Of a DNA stretch of 64,000 nucleotides, positions 48,994 through 56,731 are shown piece by piece (position 1 is the first letter of the stretch; each line of letters opens with the position of its first letter). The DNA lies in assembly GCF_002811875.1 (NCBI RefSeq), contig NZ_NPDZ01000001.1, positions 248,001 to 312,000 on the forward strand, in the 5' to 3' direction. This stretch comes from Leptospira perolatii (GTDB lineage: Bacteria > Spirochaetota > Leptospiria > Leptospirales > Leptospiraceae). Below the pieces are notes generated by a model, which worked only from the letters and a program-made list of their open reading frames with translations, had not been told where the DNA came from and ran no database searches. The position numbers and the translations under genes were made by a program.

Positions 48994-49827
48994 CTAGGAT
49001 CCGATTACTTTAAGATTTTTTAATGAACTTAGTATCTTTCCGGGAGTAGAGTAGTATGCTTGGGATCGATAAATTTGGGCCAGTTTATCTATCTGCTTTA
49101 ATTCGGTCGCGAGCGAAGGTTCTTCTAAATAAGGATTTTGCTTTTTTAACTTTCTCAACTCTGCAAAAAATTTTCCGTTTTCCTGGTTTTCTTTTAGAAT
49201 ATGTTTTGGAATTCCCAGACAAGGACATGCTTTTTCCCCGGCCCACATTCCGCAATTCTCGGATAAAAATGAAGAGAGCTTCTTTTTGGCTCTAGAAAGT
49301 TTTTGTCGAAAGTTTTCGGGAGAAATTTCGAGCACTTGGGCGCCTTCTTCTCCTCCCATTCCAAAAACTGTAGATAGAACGAATACTAGTCTGTCCGAAT
49401 TCGTAAGCCGAAGCAGAACCGCGTGAACACAACCTAAGCGGATTTCTTCTTCCAGAAGTTTGTCTTCAATTTCTTCTTCGAATCGTTTTACATTTCCTGA
49501 ATGAATTACTTCCTCTCTAAACTTTGACAACGAAATTACTCTTGAGGACGCTTTAGGTTTGCGCGCGGTCAAAAGATGGTTCGAGGCGACTGAATAAACC
49601 CAAGTTGTAAATTTGCTTTCGAAACGAAATCCACCCAAATTGTTTGCCACTTTCAGTAAAATTTCCTGGGTAGCGTCCTCGGCATCGGTCGGATCCCAAA
49701 GCATGCGTAACGAAAGATTAAAGATATAATCTTGAACGTCCCGAAGCAATTTCTCAAGTGCACCGGGACGGTTTTGAAGAGCATGCCGGATCGGTTCCGT
49801 AAATTCGTCCTGAACCGCTTCACCCAT
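48994..49827 (-). CDS. Sigma-70 family (ECF-type) RNA polymerase sigma factor
   Basis: 277 residues. Region 2 is clear (LLRDVQDYIFNLSLRMLWDPTDAEDATQEILLKVANN) and region 4 follows at about 130-190 (FGMGGEEGAQVLEISPENFRQKLSRAKKKL). A C-terminal extension of about 90 residues includes a cysteine pair region (CGMWAGEKACPC) that could bind a metal or sense redox, which is unusual for a minimal ECF factor. No anti-sigma gene is adjacent; the upstream gene is a SnoaL-like protein four bases away, so the two are co-transcribed. Extended ECF factors with SnoaL-like domains exist, so the pair may be functionally linked. Confidence 0.85.
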   Translation of the reverse strand: MGEAVQDEFTEPIRHALQNRPGALEKLLRDVQDYIFNLSLRMLWDPTDAEDATQEILLKVANNLGGFRFESKFTTWVYSVASNHLLTARKPKASSRVISLSKFREEVIHSGNVKRFEEEIEDKLLEEEIRLGCVHAVLLRLTNSDRLVFVLSTVFGMGGEEGAQVLEISPENFRQKLSRAKKKLSSFLSENCGMWAGEKACPCLGIPKHILKENQENGKFFAELRKLKKQNPYLEEPSLATELKQIDKLAQIYRSQAYYSTPGKILSSLKNLKVIGS

Positions 49828-49831
49828 TTGG

Positions 49832-50314
49832 CTATTTAGAAATTCCTTTTTTCTTCATATAGTGTTGCAGGTTTTTAGCTGCTTCCGATCTGACCTTTCC
49901 CTGGATCATCGGAGTCCATCCGAGCAATACACCGGGGAGTCCTAATGCCATGCGAGTCCATTTCCAAAGGGGGAATCGATCTTTTTGGTTCACAATTTTT
50001 CCGTTCTGAAACTCGAACTCAGATCGAATTCGGTTTTTCACAGTGCGTCCTGTCTTTGAGAATTGATAGGTAGCTTCCCACACCGCACTTCCTTTTTTTT
50101 CCTCAGCTTTAATTTCTTTTAGTTCGATTTGTGCTTCAGGATTCATTCTTTCCATCAGCATTGCCCACATGGAAGTAACTTCCGCATTTATCAAGTTGGG
50201 AAAAACCGGATCGGAAAAATGGGTTTCTTTAGAATAAGCGGAGGCCATTCCGCTCGCATTTCGAGAAGAAAAATCTTTATATAAGTTTCTGAGAATCGTT
50301 TCGTTTGGATGCAT
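49832..50314 (-). CDS. SnoaL/NTF2-like protein
   Basis: 160 residues with the alpha+beta cone pattern of the NTF2/SnoaL superfamily: LRNLYKDFSSRNASGMASAYSKETHFSDPVF and later YQFSKTGRTVKNRIRSEFEFQNGKIVNQKDRFP. This fold serves as enzyme, binding or regulatory domain. It is four bases upstream of the sigma-factor gene in the same transcript; in some ECF sigma factors such a domain is fused and regulates activity, so an accessory role is plausible. Confidence 0.8.
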   Translation of the reverse strand: MHPNETILRNLYKDFSSRNASGMASAYSKETHFSDPVFPNLINAEVTSMWAMLMERMNPEAQIELKEIKAEEKKGSAVWEATYQFSKTGRTVKNRIRSEFEFQNGKIVNQKDRFPLWKWTRMALGLPGVLLGWTPMIQGKVRSEAAKNLQHYMKKKGISK

Positions 50315-50436
50315 ACTGCTGTCCTAGTTGTTAGTTTCTCCTTATGACAACTTGTGGGAGGTCCAGCGTGACAGGATTCGCCAAAAAATTTCTGAATTTT
50401 TGGAGGAAAAGCAAGTCGATTCTAGGGAAGGAGAGC

Positions 50437-51627
50437 TTATGACTTGGACCTTAGAAATGAATCTAATCGCAAGATTCCTTCCTTAAAGATTTCGGGCTCG
50501 GGCAATAGGCAAAGGATGATTTTGCAATTTTTGGGATCGAATCCGAACATGCTTCCGGGGTGCACCAAAACCTTTTGTTCTGTTAATAATTCCTGACAGA
50601 AATGTTCGTCCGAGACATATTTAGAAACTTGCAAAATCAAGTACCATCCTGCCTTCGGAATCAGAACTGAAATTAAGTGGGAACTACCAAGAGAGTCGAT
50701 CGCGGTTTGTATATTTCTGTCGATCCTTCTTTGCACCTGTCCCTGGATCATTTTTCTCCAGTGCATTAGTTCCGAAAGTGCAACTTGAACGGGAGTATTT
50801 ACAGATAGAAAAGTATCCGAGACCAGTTCTAGATTTTCCTTTACTTCTTTTTTCCAGTCTTCAGTTCCAGAGAGCAGAATCCAGGATAACTTGAGCTGCG
50901 GGAGTGCGAGCAATTTAGAAATTCCATTGATCACAAAAATCGGTGCGTCCGAGTCCAAGTAAGTCCGATGAACAGCTCCCTTTTGCGTGTAGTCGCTGAA
51001 TACTTCGTCGATTACGATCGCGATTCCATTTGAGAGTGCGATCTCTTTCAATCTTAGAAATTCATCATCTTCTAATATGCTTCCAGTAGGATTGTTGGGA
51101 GATACTACAAAAATCAATTTAGTACGTTTGGAAATTTTGGATTCTAAGGACGGAAAGTTGATTTTCCAATCTCTCTTTTCATCTAAGGAATAGGATTGAG
51201 CGACGACGTTCTCCATTATAGATAAAAATTCAAATAGAGGATAACCTGGATTTGGAATTAAGACCTCGTCATCAGGATCACAGAACAATTTCAGAAGATA
51301 AGAAATTGCTTCCGAGGAAGAGGACACCAAAAACAGATCCTCGGTAGAGACTGAAATTCCTTTTTCTTCATAGTACCTTGCAATGGAATCTCTCGCGAGC
51401 AAAAGTCCTTTTGGATCTGGCTCATATACTAGCGATTCAGATTGGGATAAGGAATGTTGGATCGCTTCTGCAGGGTAGGTAAGCTTCGATTGTGTTGGAT
51501 TAGAAACTGTCAGATCATAAATCAGATCTCCCGATTCCTTTAAGCTTTTCAGTTTTAGATAAAGATCATTTTCTCCATCTTGAAAATCGAATTTTTGACT
51601 GAATGCTGGATATCTTTTCAGGGTCAT
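50437..51627 (-). CDS. PLP-dependent class I/II aminotransferase
   Basis: 396 residues of the AspC/AlaA superfamily. VSPNNPTGSI and the PLP lysine in GISKLLALPQLKLSW are intact, and the substrate carboxylate arginine may be the one near the C-terminus. It transfers an amino group between an amino acid and a 2-oxo acid; the preferred substrate cannot be read. It is followed eight bases upstream in coordinates by the DUF2905 gene on the same strand. Confidence 0.9.
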   Translation of the reverse strand: MTLKRYPAFSQKFDFQDGENDLYLKLKSLKESGDLIYDLTVSNPTQSKLTYPAEAIQHSLSQSESLVYEPDPKGLLLARDSIARYYEEKGISVSTEDLFLVSSSSEAISYLLKLFCDPDDEVLIPNPGYPLFEFLSIMENVVAQSYSLDEKRDWKINFPSLESKISKRTKLIFVVSPNNPTGSILEDDEFLRLKEIALSNGIAIVIDEVFSDYTQKGAVHRTYLDSDAPIFVINGISKLLALPQLKLSWILLSGTEDWKKEVKENLELVSDTFLSVNTPVQVALSELMHWRKMIQGQVQRRIDRNIQTAIDSLGSSHLISVLIPKAGWYLILQVSKYVSDEHFCQELLTEQKVLVHPGSMFGFDPKNCKIILCLLPEPEIFKEGILRLDSFLRSKS

Positions 51628-51634
51628 ACAATAG

Positions 51635-51865
51635 CTAATGAATAAAACGATTCCACAGGTAAATTGCCAGAGACAACAATATGCTGATCAAGATGGAAGT
51701 TCCGAGTGGAAAGTAAAACCGAAAGTTTTCTTTTTCGATCTTAATATCTCCCGGAAGATTTCCGAGAGAAGATAAAAACGGAATCTTAGAACCGAATACG
51801 AAGAACAATCCGAGAACCAGGAAAATTATTCCGATCCAAATAAACATTTTACCAAAGGGTTCCAT
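51635..51865 (-). CDS. DUF2905 small membrane protein
   Basis: 76 residues with two membrane helices (about 6-28 and 52-72) separated by the conserved LPGDIKIEKENFRFYFPLGTS. This matches DUF2905, widespread and of unknown function. I choose ATG 51865 since AGGTGG ends eight bases before it; a GTG at 51877 lies inside that ribosome site. Confidence 0.88.
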   Translation of the reverse strand: MEPFGKMFIWIGIIFLVLGLFFVFGSKIPFLSSLGNLPGDIKIEKENFRFYFPLGTSILISILLSLAIYLWNRFIH

Positions 51866-51891
51866 AGTTTTGTCCACCTAATTAGTTGCCA

Positions 51892-53031
51892 TTACATCCT
51901 TTTAACAATCGTGAGCAGGAGGGCCAATGTTTTCTGTTCAATCTCTGGGTCCTCTGCGAAGAAATGATCGGTATTCGGCGAAAGTATGGAGAGACTGTTC
52001 GGTGCGACTATATCTGGCAACAATGTTAACCCGTCATTCGGCCCGTCAGATCTCATCATTTTGTACTTGTCTCGACCAAACCGTGATACATTTCCGGAAA
52101 GCGAAAGCCCTAAGTAGTTATAGACCGCAATGTGTCCAGGTAACTTCAGCGTCGTAAATCGTCGACGGCTCGTGCTCGCACGCATCGTCTCAAATTTTGA
52201 TCTTTCCCAACCCTTGAGCCACAGAATTGTCGAAAACAATAACCCCTTTAAACCACTCGAGAATTTATCGAGCAAAGGAGAACCCTGTAATATCCCACCG
52301 AGGTTGAGCCATGCCTTCACCTGCGTCGTCTCGTTCACACTAAGCAATTTTCCCAGCGCCAGATGAATTGCAGGGCCACCTGAACTTGCACCGGCGATCG
52401 CGATTCGCTTTCCGTGTACTCTTCGAATTTTTTCTGCGATATATTCCGCGTTCTCTTCTACTCCGCCCAATGGGTCGATGTCAATGAACTCCACATTGTA
52501 ACCGGCATCTTCCAGAAGCTTTCTGGGCTTCGCGAAATCTGCTCCTGTCACATGACCGTTCTTAGCGTAATCGTAGCCAGGAACAAGCATGATGAGTACG
52601 TCGGTTTTCATCGGGATTGATTCCCCCCAGCGGACCTTGTCCAGATTCCGGAGGAATTCCTCTTGCAATATCCTATTGCCATCTTGCATCAATAATCGGT
52701 TCGCAAAAAATAGTGTCGCAAAATCGACCGAGTACTCCTGGGAAATGTTCTTAAGTTCATCTCGATTCGGTACATTGCCGTTGTGAATGCTTTCCAGTTT
52801 CTGAATGCTTGCGGCGTAAAGTGATTCCTCACCCTTTCCGACTAAATACTCTTCCAAGTAAAACTTCGCGGTCGGGTCATCGACCGTCGTTTCTATTCTG
52901 TATCCGTGTAACTCACCTTTCACCGGAATTTTTTTTATGAACATGAGACAATTTCCTCCAAGCATTATTAGTAGCATCACGGCGATGCGGGCCGACATAG
53001 CACGACCCACAATCGATGCACGTAAGTTCAT
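51892..53031 (-). CDS. Alpha/beta hydrolase-like lipoprotein in the G+C-richer block
   Basis: 379 residues. A hydrophobic N-terminus (VMLLIMLGGNC) ends in a possible lipobox, so the protein may be lipid-anchored. The body has an alpha/beta hydrolase look: LIMLVPGYDYAKNGHVTG followed by the nucleophile motif GASSGG and a late DHFF that could carry the histidine. ATG 53031 overlaps the stop of the sterol-desaturase gene by four bases. Third gene of a translationally coupled operon. Substrate is probably a lipid or ester, inferred only from its partners. Confidence 0.75.
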   Translation of the reverse strand: MNLRASIVGRAMSARIAVMLLIMLGGNCLMFIKKIPVKGELHGYRIETTVDDPTAKFYLEEYLVGKGEESLYAASIQKLESIHNGNVPNRDELKNISQEYSVDFATLFFANRLLMQDGNRILQEEFLRNLDKVRWGESIPMKTDVLIMLVPGYDYAKNGHVTGADFAKPRKLLEDAGYNVEFIDIDPLGGVEENAEYIAEKIRRVHGKRIAIAGASSGGPAIHLALGKLLSVNETTQVKAWLNLGGILQGSPLLDKFSSGLKGLLFSTILWLKGWERSKFETMRASTSRRRFTTLKLPGHIAVYNYLGLSLSGNVSRFGRDKYKMMRSDGPNDGLTLLPDIVAPNSLSILSPNTDHFFAEDPEIEQKTLALLLTIVKRM

Positions 53032-54017
53032 GGATATCGTTTCCAAGGATTGAGCGGGACAAGAAGCTGAGATGGGATGCTTCTCCCAAAGGGATCATCT
53101 TCAATTCCGAAAGCAGCGATCGATTCCTCTTCCGGATGCTTAAATGTTCCGAAAATTCTATCGAAGAAAGTGATACTCGCTCCAAAATTGCTGTCGCTTT
53201 GCTCTCGCTTGCGCGAGTGATGCAAATGATGCACTCCCGGCGTCACCATGAGCCCATGTAACCAGCGGGGAACGAGCACGTCGACGTTCGAGTGAACAAC
53301 ATTTCCGAGAGAATTGTTGAAGGCCAAATAGAAGAAGATGATTTCTTGTGGCGCTCCAAGCAAAACGATCGGTCCGAAGATGAGGGCGTGTCTCACGAAA
53401 ATCTCGAAGAAGTGAAGACGCGCACTGGACATCACGTGCATCTTGTCTGCGTTGTGATGCAGCGCGTGGAATCTCCAAAAGAAACGGGCAGAATGAAACA
53501 TCCTATGCTGCCAATAGAAAAGAAATTCTATAACGAGGAAGCCTAAGGCGAATTGAAACCAAAAAGGCGCGCTCTTTGGCCAGAACTGAATGTTAAGTCC
53601 TTCGACGAAAGGTACCTCTCCCGCAGTCAGACTGCCGTAAAGTGAAACGAGTCCCACGTCGATTAATGCCCGCGCAGCACGTCCACCGACCTCGCTTGCA
53701 GTCAGGCCGTGTACAATGTTGTTAAACGTTTGCCAATCATGAATGGCACTATGCCCAGGTCTGAGCGGGATGACGAGCTCGGTGATCGCAACGGCTATGA
53801 TATTGACAATCGTTGCCCCGAGGGCAGCAAGTCCGATCGGAACATCGTACTGAAGCGAAGCCCAAAAAATCGCCAGAGATGTGAGCATAACGAGCGGAAA
53901 AAACAGTACTCGAATCCAAACCGGTTTTTCACTGGCGCCGGTCATCTCTCCCTCACGCACTACATTCGATGGTTGGTTTATGGAATTGAATTCATTCATT
54001 GTATCGTTCGTCGTCAT
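53028..54017 (-). CDS. Sterol desaturase / fatty-acid hydroxylase family protein 2
   Basis: 329 residues with at least four membrane helices and a full set of di-iron histidine boxes: QHRMFH, HALHHNADKMH and HHLHHS. It probably hydroxylates or desaturates a lipid. The start ATG overlaps the stop of the previous gene by four bases (54014-54017), with GGAGAGGCG before it. Codon use and G+C are visibly higher than in the rest of the window: 28 of 60 bases in 53701-53760 against 18 of 60 in 57961-58020. Confidence 0.85.
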   Translation of the reverse strand: MTTNDTMNEFNSINQPSNVVREGEMTGASEKPVWIRVLFFPLVMLTSLAIFWASLQYDVPIGLAALGATIVNIIAVAITELVIPLRPGHSAIHDWQTFNNIVHGLTASEVGGRAARALIDVGLVSLYGSLTAGEVPFVEGLNIQFWPKSAPFWFQFALGFLVIEFLFYWQHRMFHSARFFWRFHALHHNADKMHVMSSARLHFFEIFVRHALIFGPIVLLGAPQEIIFFYLAFNNSLGNVVHSNVDVLVPRWLHGLMVTPGVHHLHHSRKREQSDSNFGASITFFDRIFGTFKHPEEESIAAFGIEDDPFGRSIPSQLLVPLNPWKRYP

Positions 54018-54802
54018 ATCGCCTCTCCTTTACTTCGTGTTGTCTTTCGAAATGTTTCGAGAAAGTCGGCGCGATCGGTGGATAGCAGTCTGTCCCACCA
54101 GGTGAAATAGAGAGCGTAGTTGCCTTTCGTGAATCTATGGTGAAGGTCGTGCTCAGTATTCGATTGAAAGAGGCGAAGAAATCCCGAATTGGCAAAGGAA
54201 CGCGGGAATATCTCGTACCCGCTGTGACCGAGGACGTTTCTCACAATTTGAATCGCGAGAAATATTCCAAGCGCCGCAGGATGAATTGGAAGGATGGAAA
54301 TGAGAATCGGACCAATGAGCCCTTGGATGAGTGCCTCAATCGGGTGAAACGCGTAGGCGGCCCAAGGAGAAGGAGCAGTGGACTGGTGATGTATCCGATG
54401 CACATAGCGAAAGAAAAATCGCGTATGCAATAAGCGGTGCGTCCAATAAAAATAAGTGTCGTGGATGACTAGTGCAATGGCGATGCTCAATGCGAAATAT
54501 GGGATTCCATTCGCACTGATTTCGTTGTAGACTTGCGATAGACCCAGCTTGATCATCCAGAACATTCCGAGCCCAACGAGTGCAAAAACCGCAGCCGAAA
54601 GCATAGAATAGAAGAACTCGCGGCGATATTGCTTGGCTTCCTGCTTGACCGCTTGGATCTTACGATGACGAAGCCTGTCGCGGGCTAGGATGTAGAAAAA
54701 AGTAAAGGCAATGGTCGCGGGGATGAGATACCGCAGCCAATCGCTAAGAAAGATCCTCGGATAAACCGAGAGACTTGTATGTAACCAATCTAAACAGAAC
54801 AT
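54014..54802 (-). CDS. Sterol desaturase / fatty-acid hydroxylase family protein 1
   Basis: 262 residues of the same superfamily as the next gene but clearly distinct. Histidine boxes are HRLLH, HRIHH and HDLHH, with YFTWWDRLLS near the C-terminus. First gene of the three-gene operon; AAGGAG lies seven bases before the ATG. A 16-base palindrome lies about 73 bases upstream. G+C in 54301-54360 is 34 of 60, the highest I counted. Confidence 0.87.
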   Translation of the reverse strand: MFCLDWLHTSLSVYPRIFLSDWLRYLIPATIAFTFFYILARDRLRHRKIQAVKQEAKQYRREFFYSMLSAAVFALVGLGMFWMIKLGLSQVYNEISANGIPYFALSIAIALVIHDTYFYWTHRLLHTRFFFRYVHRIHHQSTAPSPWAAYAFHPIEALIQGLIGPILISILPIHPAALGIFLAIQIVRNVLGHSGYEIFPRSFANSGFLRLFQSNTEHDLHHRFTKGNYALYFTWWDRLLSTDRADFLETFRKTTRSKGEAI

Positions 54803-54874
54803 TTACTTACTCCTTATGCGGGAGAGTATAGCTCGAGCGCACCGGCGATTCTGCGCGCCGCTGGAATAGGCTCC

Positions 54875-54890
54875 TCACTTCTAGAAGTGA
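54875..54890. promoter_or_regulatory. Perfect 16-base palindrome, candidate operator
   Basis: TCACTTCTAGAAGTGA is perfectly self-complementary and lies 73-88 bases before the first start codon of the sterol-desaturase operon, in the 211-base gap behind the AraC-type gene. It is a plausible binding site for a dimeric regulator. AraC proteins often use direct repeats, so a TetR- or other-type regulator is equally possible. Confidence 0.5.
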
Positions 54891-55013
54891 TAAGGATTTT
54901 CGGAGCGATTTTATCAAATTAACTGCTCGTTGGACTCGGATGGGGCATCCAGCAATGCCGAAGCCATGATTTTATAAGTTGCTCGCAGGGCTTTTTGCAG
55001 CGTAAGACTGCGT

Positions 55014-56039
55014 TTAACGCAGTGCCTTTTTGCGAAAGTCGGTCGGAGACGTTTCCTTTAGTTCTTTGAAGGCTCGATTAAACGGGGCGAGTGAGGCATA
55101 CCCACAGTCCATCGCAATACGTACAATCGGAACCGTTCGTTTCGAGGCGTCAGATAGGATGAGACAAGCTTCTTCGATTCTGTAGTGATTCAAAAAATCA
55201 AAGAAGTTCCGATAGCCCATCGCTCCATTGATCGCGCGGCGCACCTTATACTCTTGTTCGTCCAAGAGGGAAGCGAGTGAACGCGGACTAAGATCGTCGC
55301 GCGTAAAGACTTTTTCTGTTTCCATCAGGGCGTGGATCTTTTGGCTGAGCGACCTCTCTGCGTCTGTCGCCGGTGCTGATGGCTGGTCCAGGAATGTTCT
55401 TGGTCTGGGGGTGAGAATGCGAAAGCTGAAATAGAATACCAGCGCAACTACCGATACGACATTTGCCGTATTTAGAATCGCTGGTGCTTGAAGCCCTTTC
55501 AACCCGATCTCGACCGCGAGGACGAGAAGAATATAGATCCCAGAGACGATGACGAATAACCGCCTAAATTTTCTTCTTTCTTCTATAAGATCCCCGGCTG
55601 CGCCACGATGTACGTGAATCAGCGTGAATACGATAAATCCGAGGTTGATCAGTTGAGGGAAGAGCCGTCGAATCGGTAGAATAAATTCCGGGAGCGCGAT
55701 ATCCTTTATCAAATAAAGAAAAAAACTTAGCGCCTCGACTAGAAGTAATGAGACAACATGCTGCACAGTCACGGAAAAAGAATCATCAAAAATGGATAAG
55801 GCGAAAATCCAAAAAGAGACGGCCACACCGAAAGCGCCGAACAGGATTGGAAATTGTAAATAGAACCACGCTTCAGTCGATAAGAAGGGTGGAATGATTA
55901 GGTAACAGCAAAGTGTAAAATTGAAAAACGCTGCGCATCGGCCAGGCCAACCCATCCGGAGGAAATAGACGGCGAGCACAAAAAGTTGCGATGCGCCGAC
56001 GAAGCGAAGAATTGTAGTGAAAAGTTCCAGACCGCCCAT
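55014..56039 (-). CDS. Membrane-anchored AraC-family transcriptional regulator
   Basis: 341 residues. About seven membrane helices fill residues 10-210, then a short linker and a C-terminal AraC-type helix-turn-helix domain (SLASLLDEQEYKVRRAINGAMGYRNFFDFLNHYR, then IAMDCGYASLAPFNRAF). A 7TM sensor joined to an AraC domain is a known one-component design; here it probably senses a lipid or hydrophobic signal and controls the downstream desaturase operon. AAGGA lies six bases before the ATG. It shares the higher G+C of the block and starts 33 bases from the tRNA gene. Confidence 0.87.
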   Translation of the reverse strand: MGGLELFTTILRFVGASQLFVLAVYFLRMGWPGRCAAFFNFTLCCYLIIPPFLSTEAWFYLQFPILFGAFGVAVSFWIFALSIFDDSFSVTVQHVVSLLLVEALSFFLYLIKDIALPEFILPIRRLFPQLINLGFIVFTLIHVHRGAAGDLIEERRKFRRLFVIVSGIYILLVLAVEIGLKGLQAPAILNTANVVSVVALVFYFSFRILTPRPRTFLDQPSAPATDAERSLSQKIHALMETEKVFTRDDLSPRSLASLLDEQEYKVRRAINGAMGYRNFFDFLNHYRIEEACLILSDASKRTVPIVRIAMDCGYASLAPFNRAFKELKETSPTDFRKKALR

Positions 56040-56072
56040 TTCAGTTCCTTAATGATCGGATCGCGGGGGGTC

Positions 56073-56159
56073 CGGAGAGGGGGGGATTCGAACCCCCGGT
56101 AGGTGTTACCCTACGCTTGCTTTCCAAGCAAGTACCATAAACCGCTCGGACACCTCTCC
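56073..56159 (-). tRNA. tRNA-Ser (anticodon GGA)
   Basis: 87-base minus-strand tRNA with a complete cloverleaf: acceptor stem GGAGAGG/CCTCTCC, anticodon arm ACTTGCTTGGAAAGCAAGC with anticodon GGA, a long variable arm as in serine tRNAs, the T-loop GGTTCGAATCC and discriminator G. CCA is not encoded. Its 3' end faces the G+C-richer accessory block, the usual orientation for elements integrated at a tRNA. Confidence 0.97.
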
Positions 56160-56285
56160 AGTTTGAATACGATGTTTTCTAAGCTGGCCGGAGGGTCAAG
56201 GAGATTCGTTTGCTCTGGAGCTCCTTCTATTTCGATTCTTCAAATCAGGATTGACTTACCCTTTCTGCGAGAATCATTTGTCCAC

Positions 56286-56522
56286 ATGGCTGATAAGAAC
56301 GACAAGGTCCCGCAGAACGCTCCGGGCAAGTTTTACATAGATAATACTTGTGTTCCTTGTAATGATTGTATTGAAGAAGCGCCCATGCTCTTGAGATACA
56401 CCGACGACGAGTCCAAAGTTTATTTTCATAGACAGCCTCAAACCCCCGAAGAAGAGATTGCCGCAAGGAGAGCTAAGGATATTTGTCCGGTAGAATCCAT
56501 CGGTGATGACGGGGACAATTAG
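56286..56522 (+). CDS. Small [4Fe-4S] ferredoxin
   Basis: 78 residues with C22, C25 and C28 (CVPCNDC) and C67 (DICP), the ligands of a single [4Fe-4S] cluster of the Thermotoga/Desulfovibrio type. ATG 56286 is chosen; the frame stays open further upstream but only through the antisense of the tRNA. It could deliver electrons to the sulfite or nitrite reductases of this genome (inference). No clear Shine-Dalgarno. Confidence 0.88.
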   Translation: MADKNDKVPQNAPGKFYIDNTCVPCNDCIEEAPMLLRYTDDESKVYFHRQPQTPEEEIAARRAKDICPVESIGDDGDN

Positions 56523-56618
56523 ACTTCAAACTGCTTTCTCTTTTCTGTCCCCTAATTCTCTAAGTACTTCGATTTATTTATTAGGAAGGAAACGATCCTC
56601 GATTCACTAGAATAGGGT

Positions 56619-56711
56619 ATGATTTCCCTTGTAGTGATGTTCTTTGCTGCTCTTACATATTTTTTCAGCAAGAATTCGATTAAGTTCTTTCTTTTAATCG
56701 GCTATCAGTAA
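56619..56711 (+). CDS. Possible 30-residue membrane peptide
   Basis: A short frame starting at ATG 56619 encodes a 30-residue, almost wholly hydrophobic peptide beginning MISLVVMFFAALTYFF, one membrane helix. It ends 20 bases before the histidine kinase start and has only a weak GGG before it. It could be a leader, a small membrane partner of the kinase, or chance. Confidence 0.35.
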   Translation: MISLVVMFFAALTYFFSKNSIKFFLLIGYQ

Positions 56712-56731
56712 GTATCCGGAAGGTTCTAGTT

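Noticed and set aside
51870..51900. A repeat of the tRNA-Ser 3' end as the far attachment site of the accessory block
   Set aside because: I looked for the T-arm/acceptor sequence near the left end of the block and saw no match, so no attachment site is claimed.
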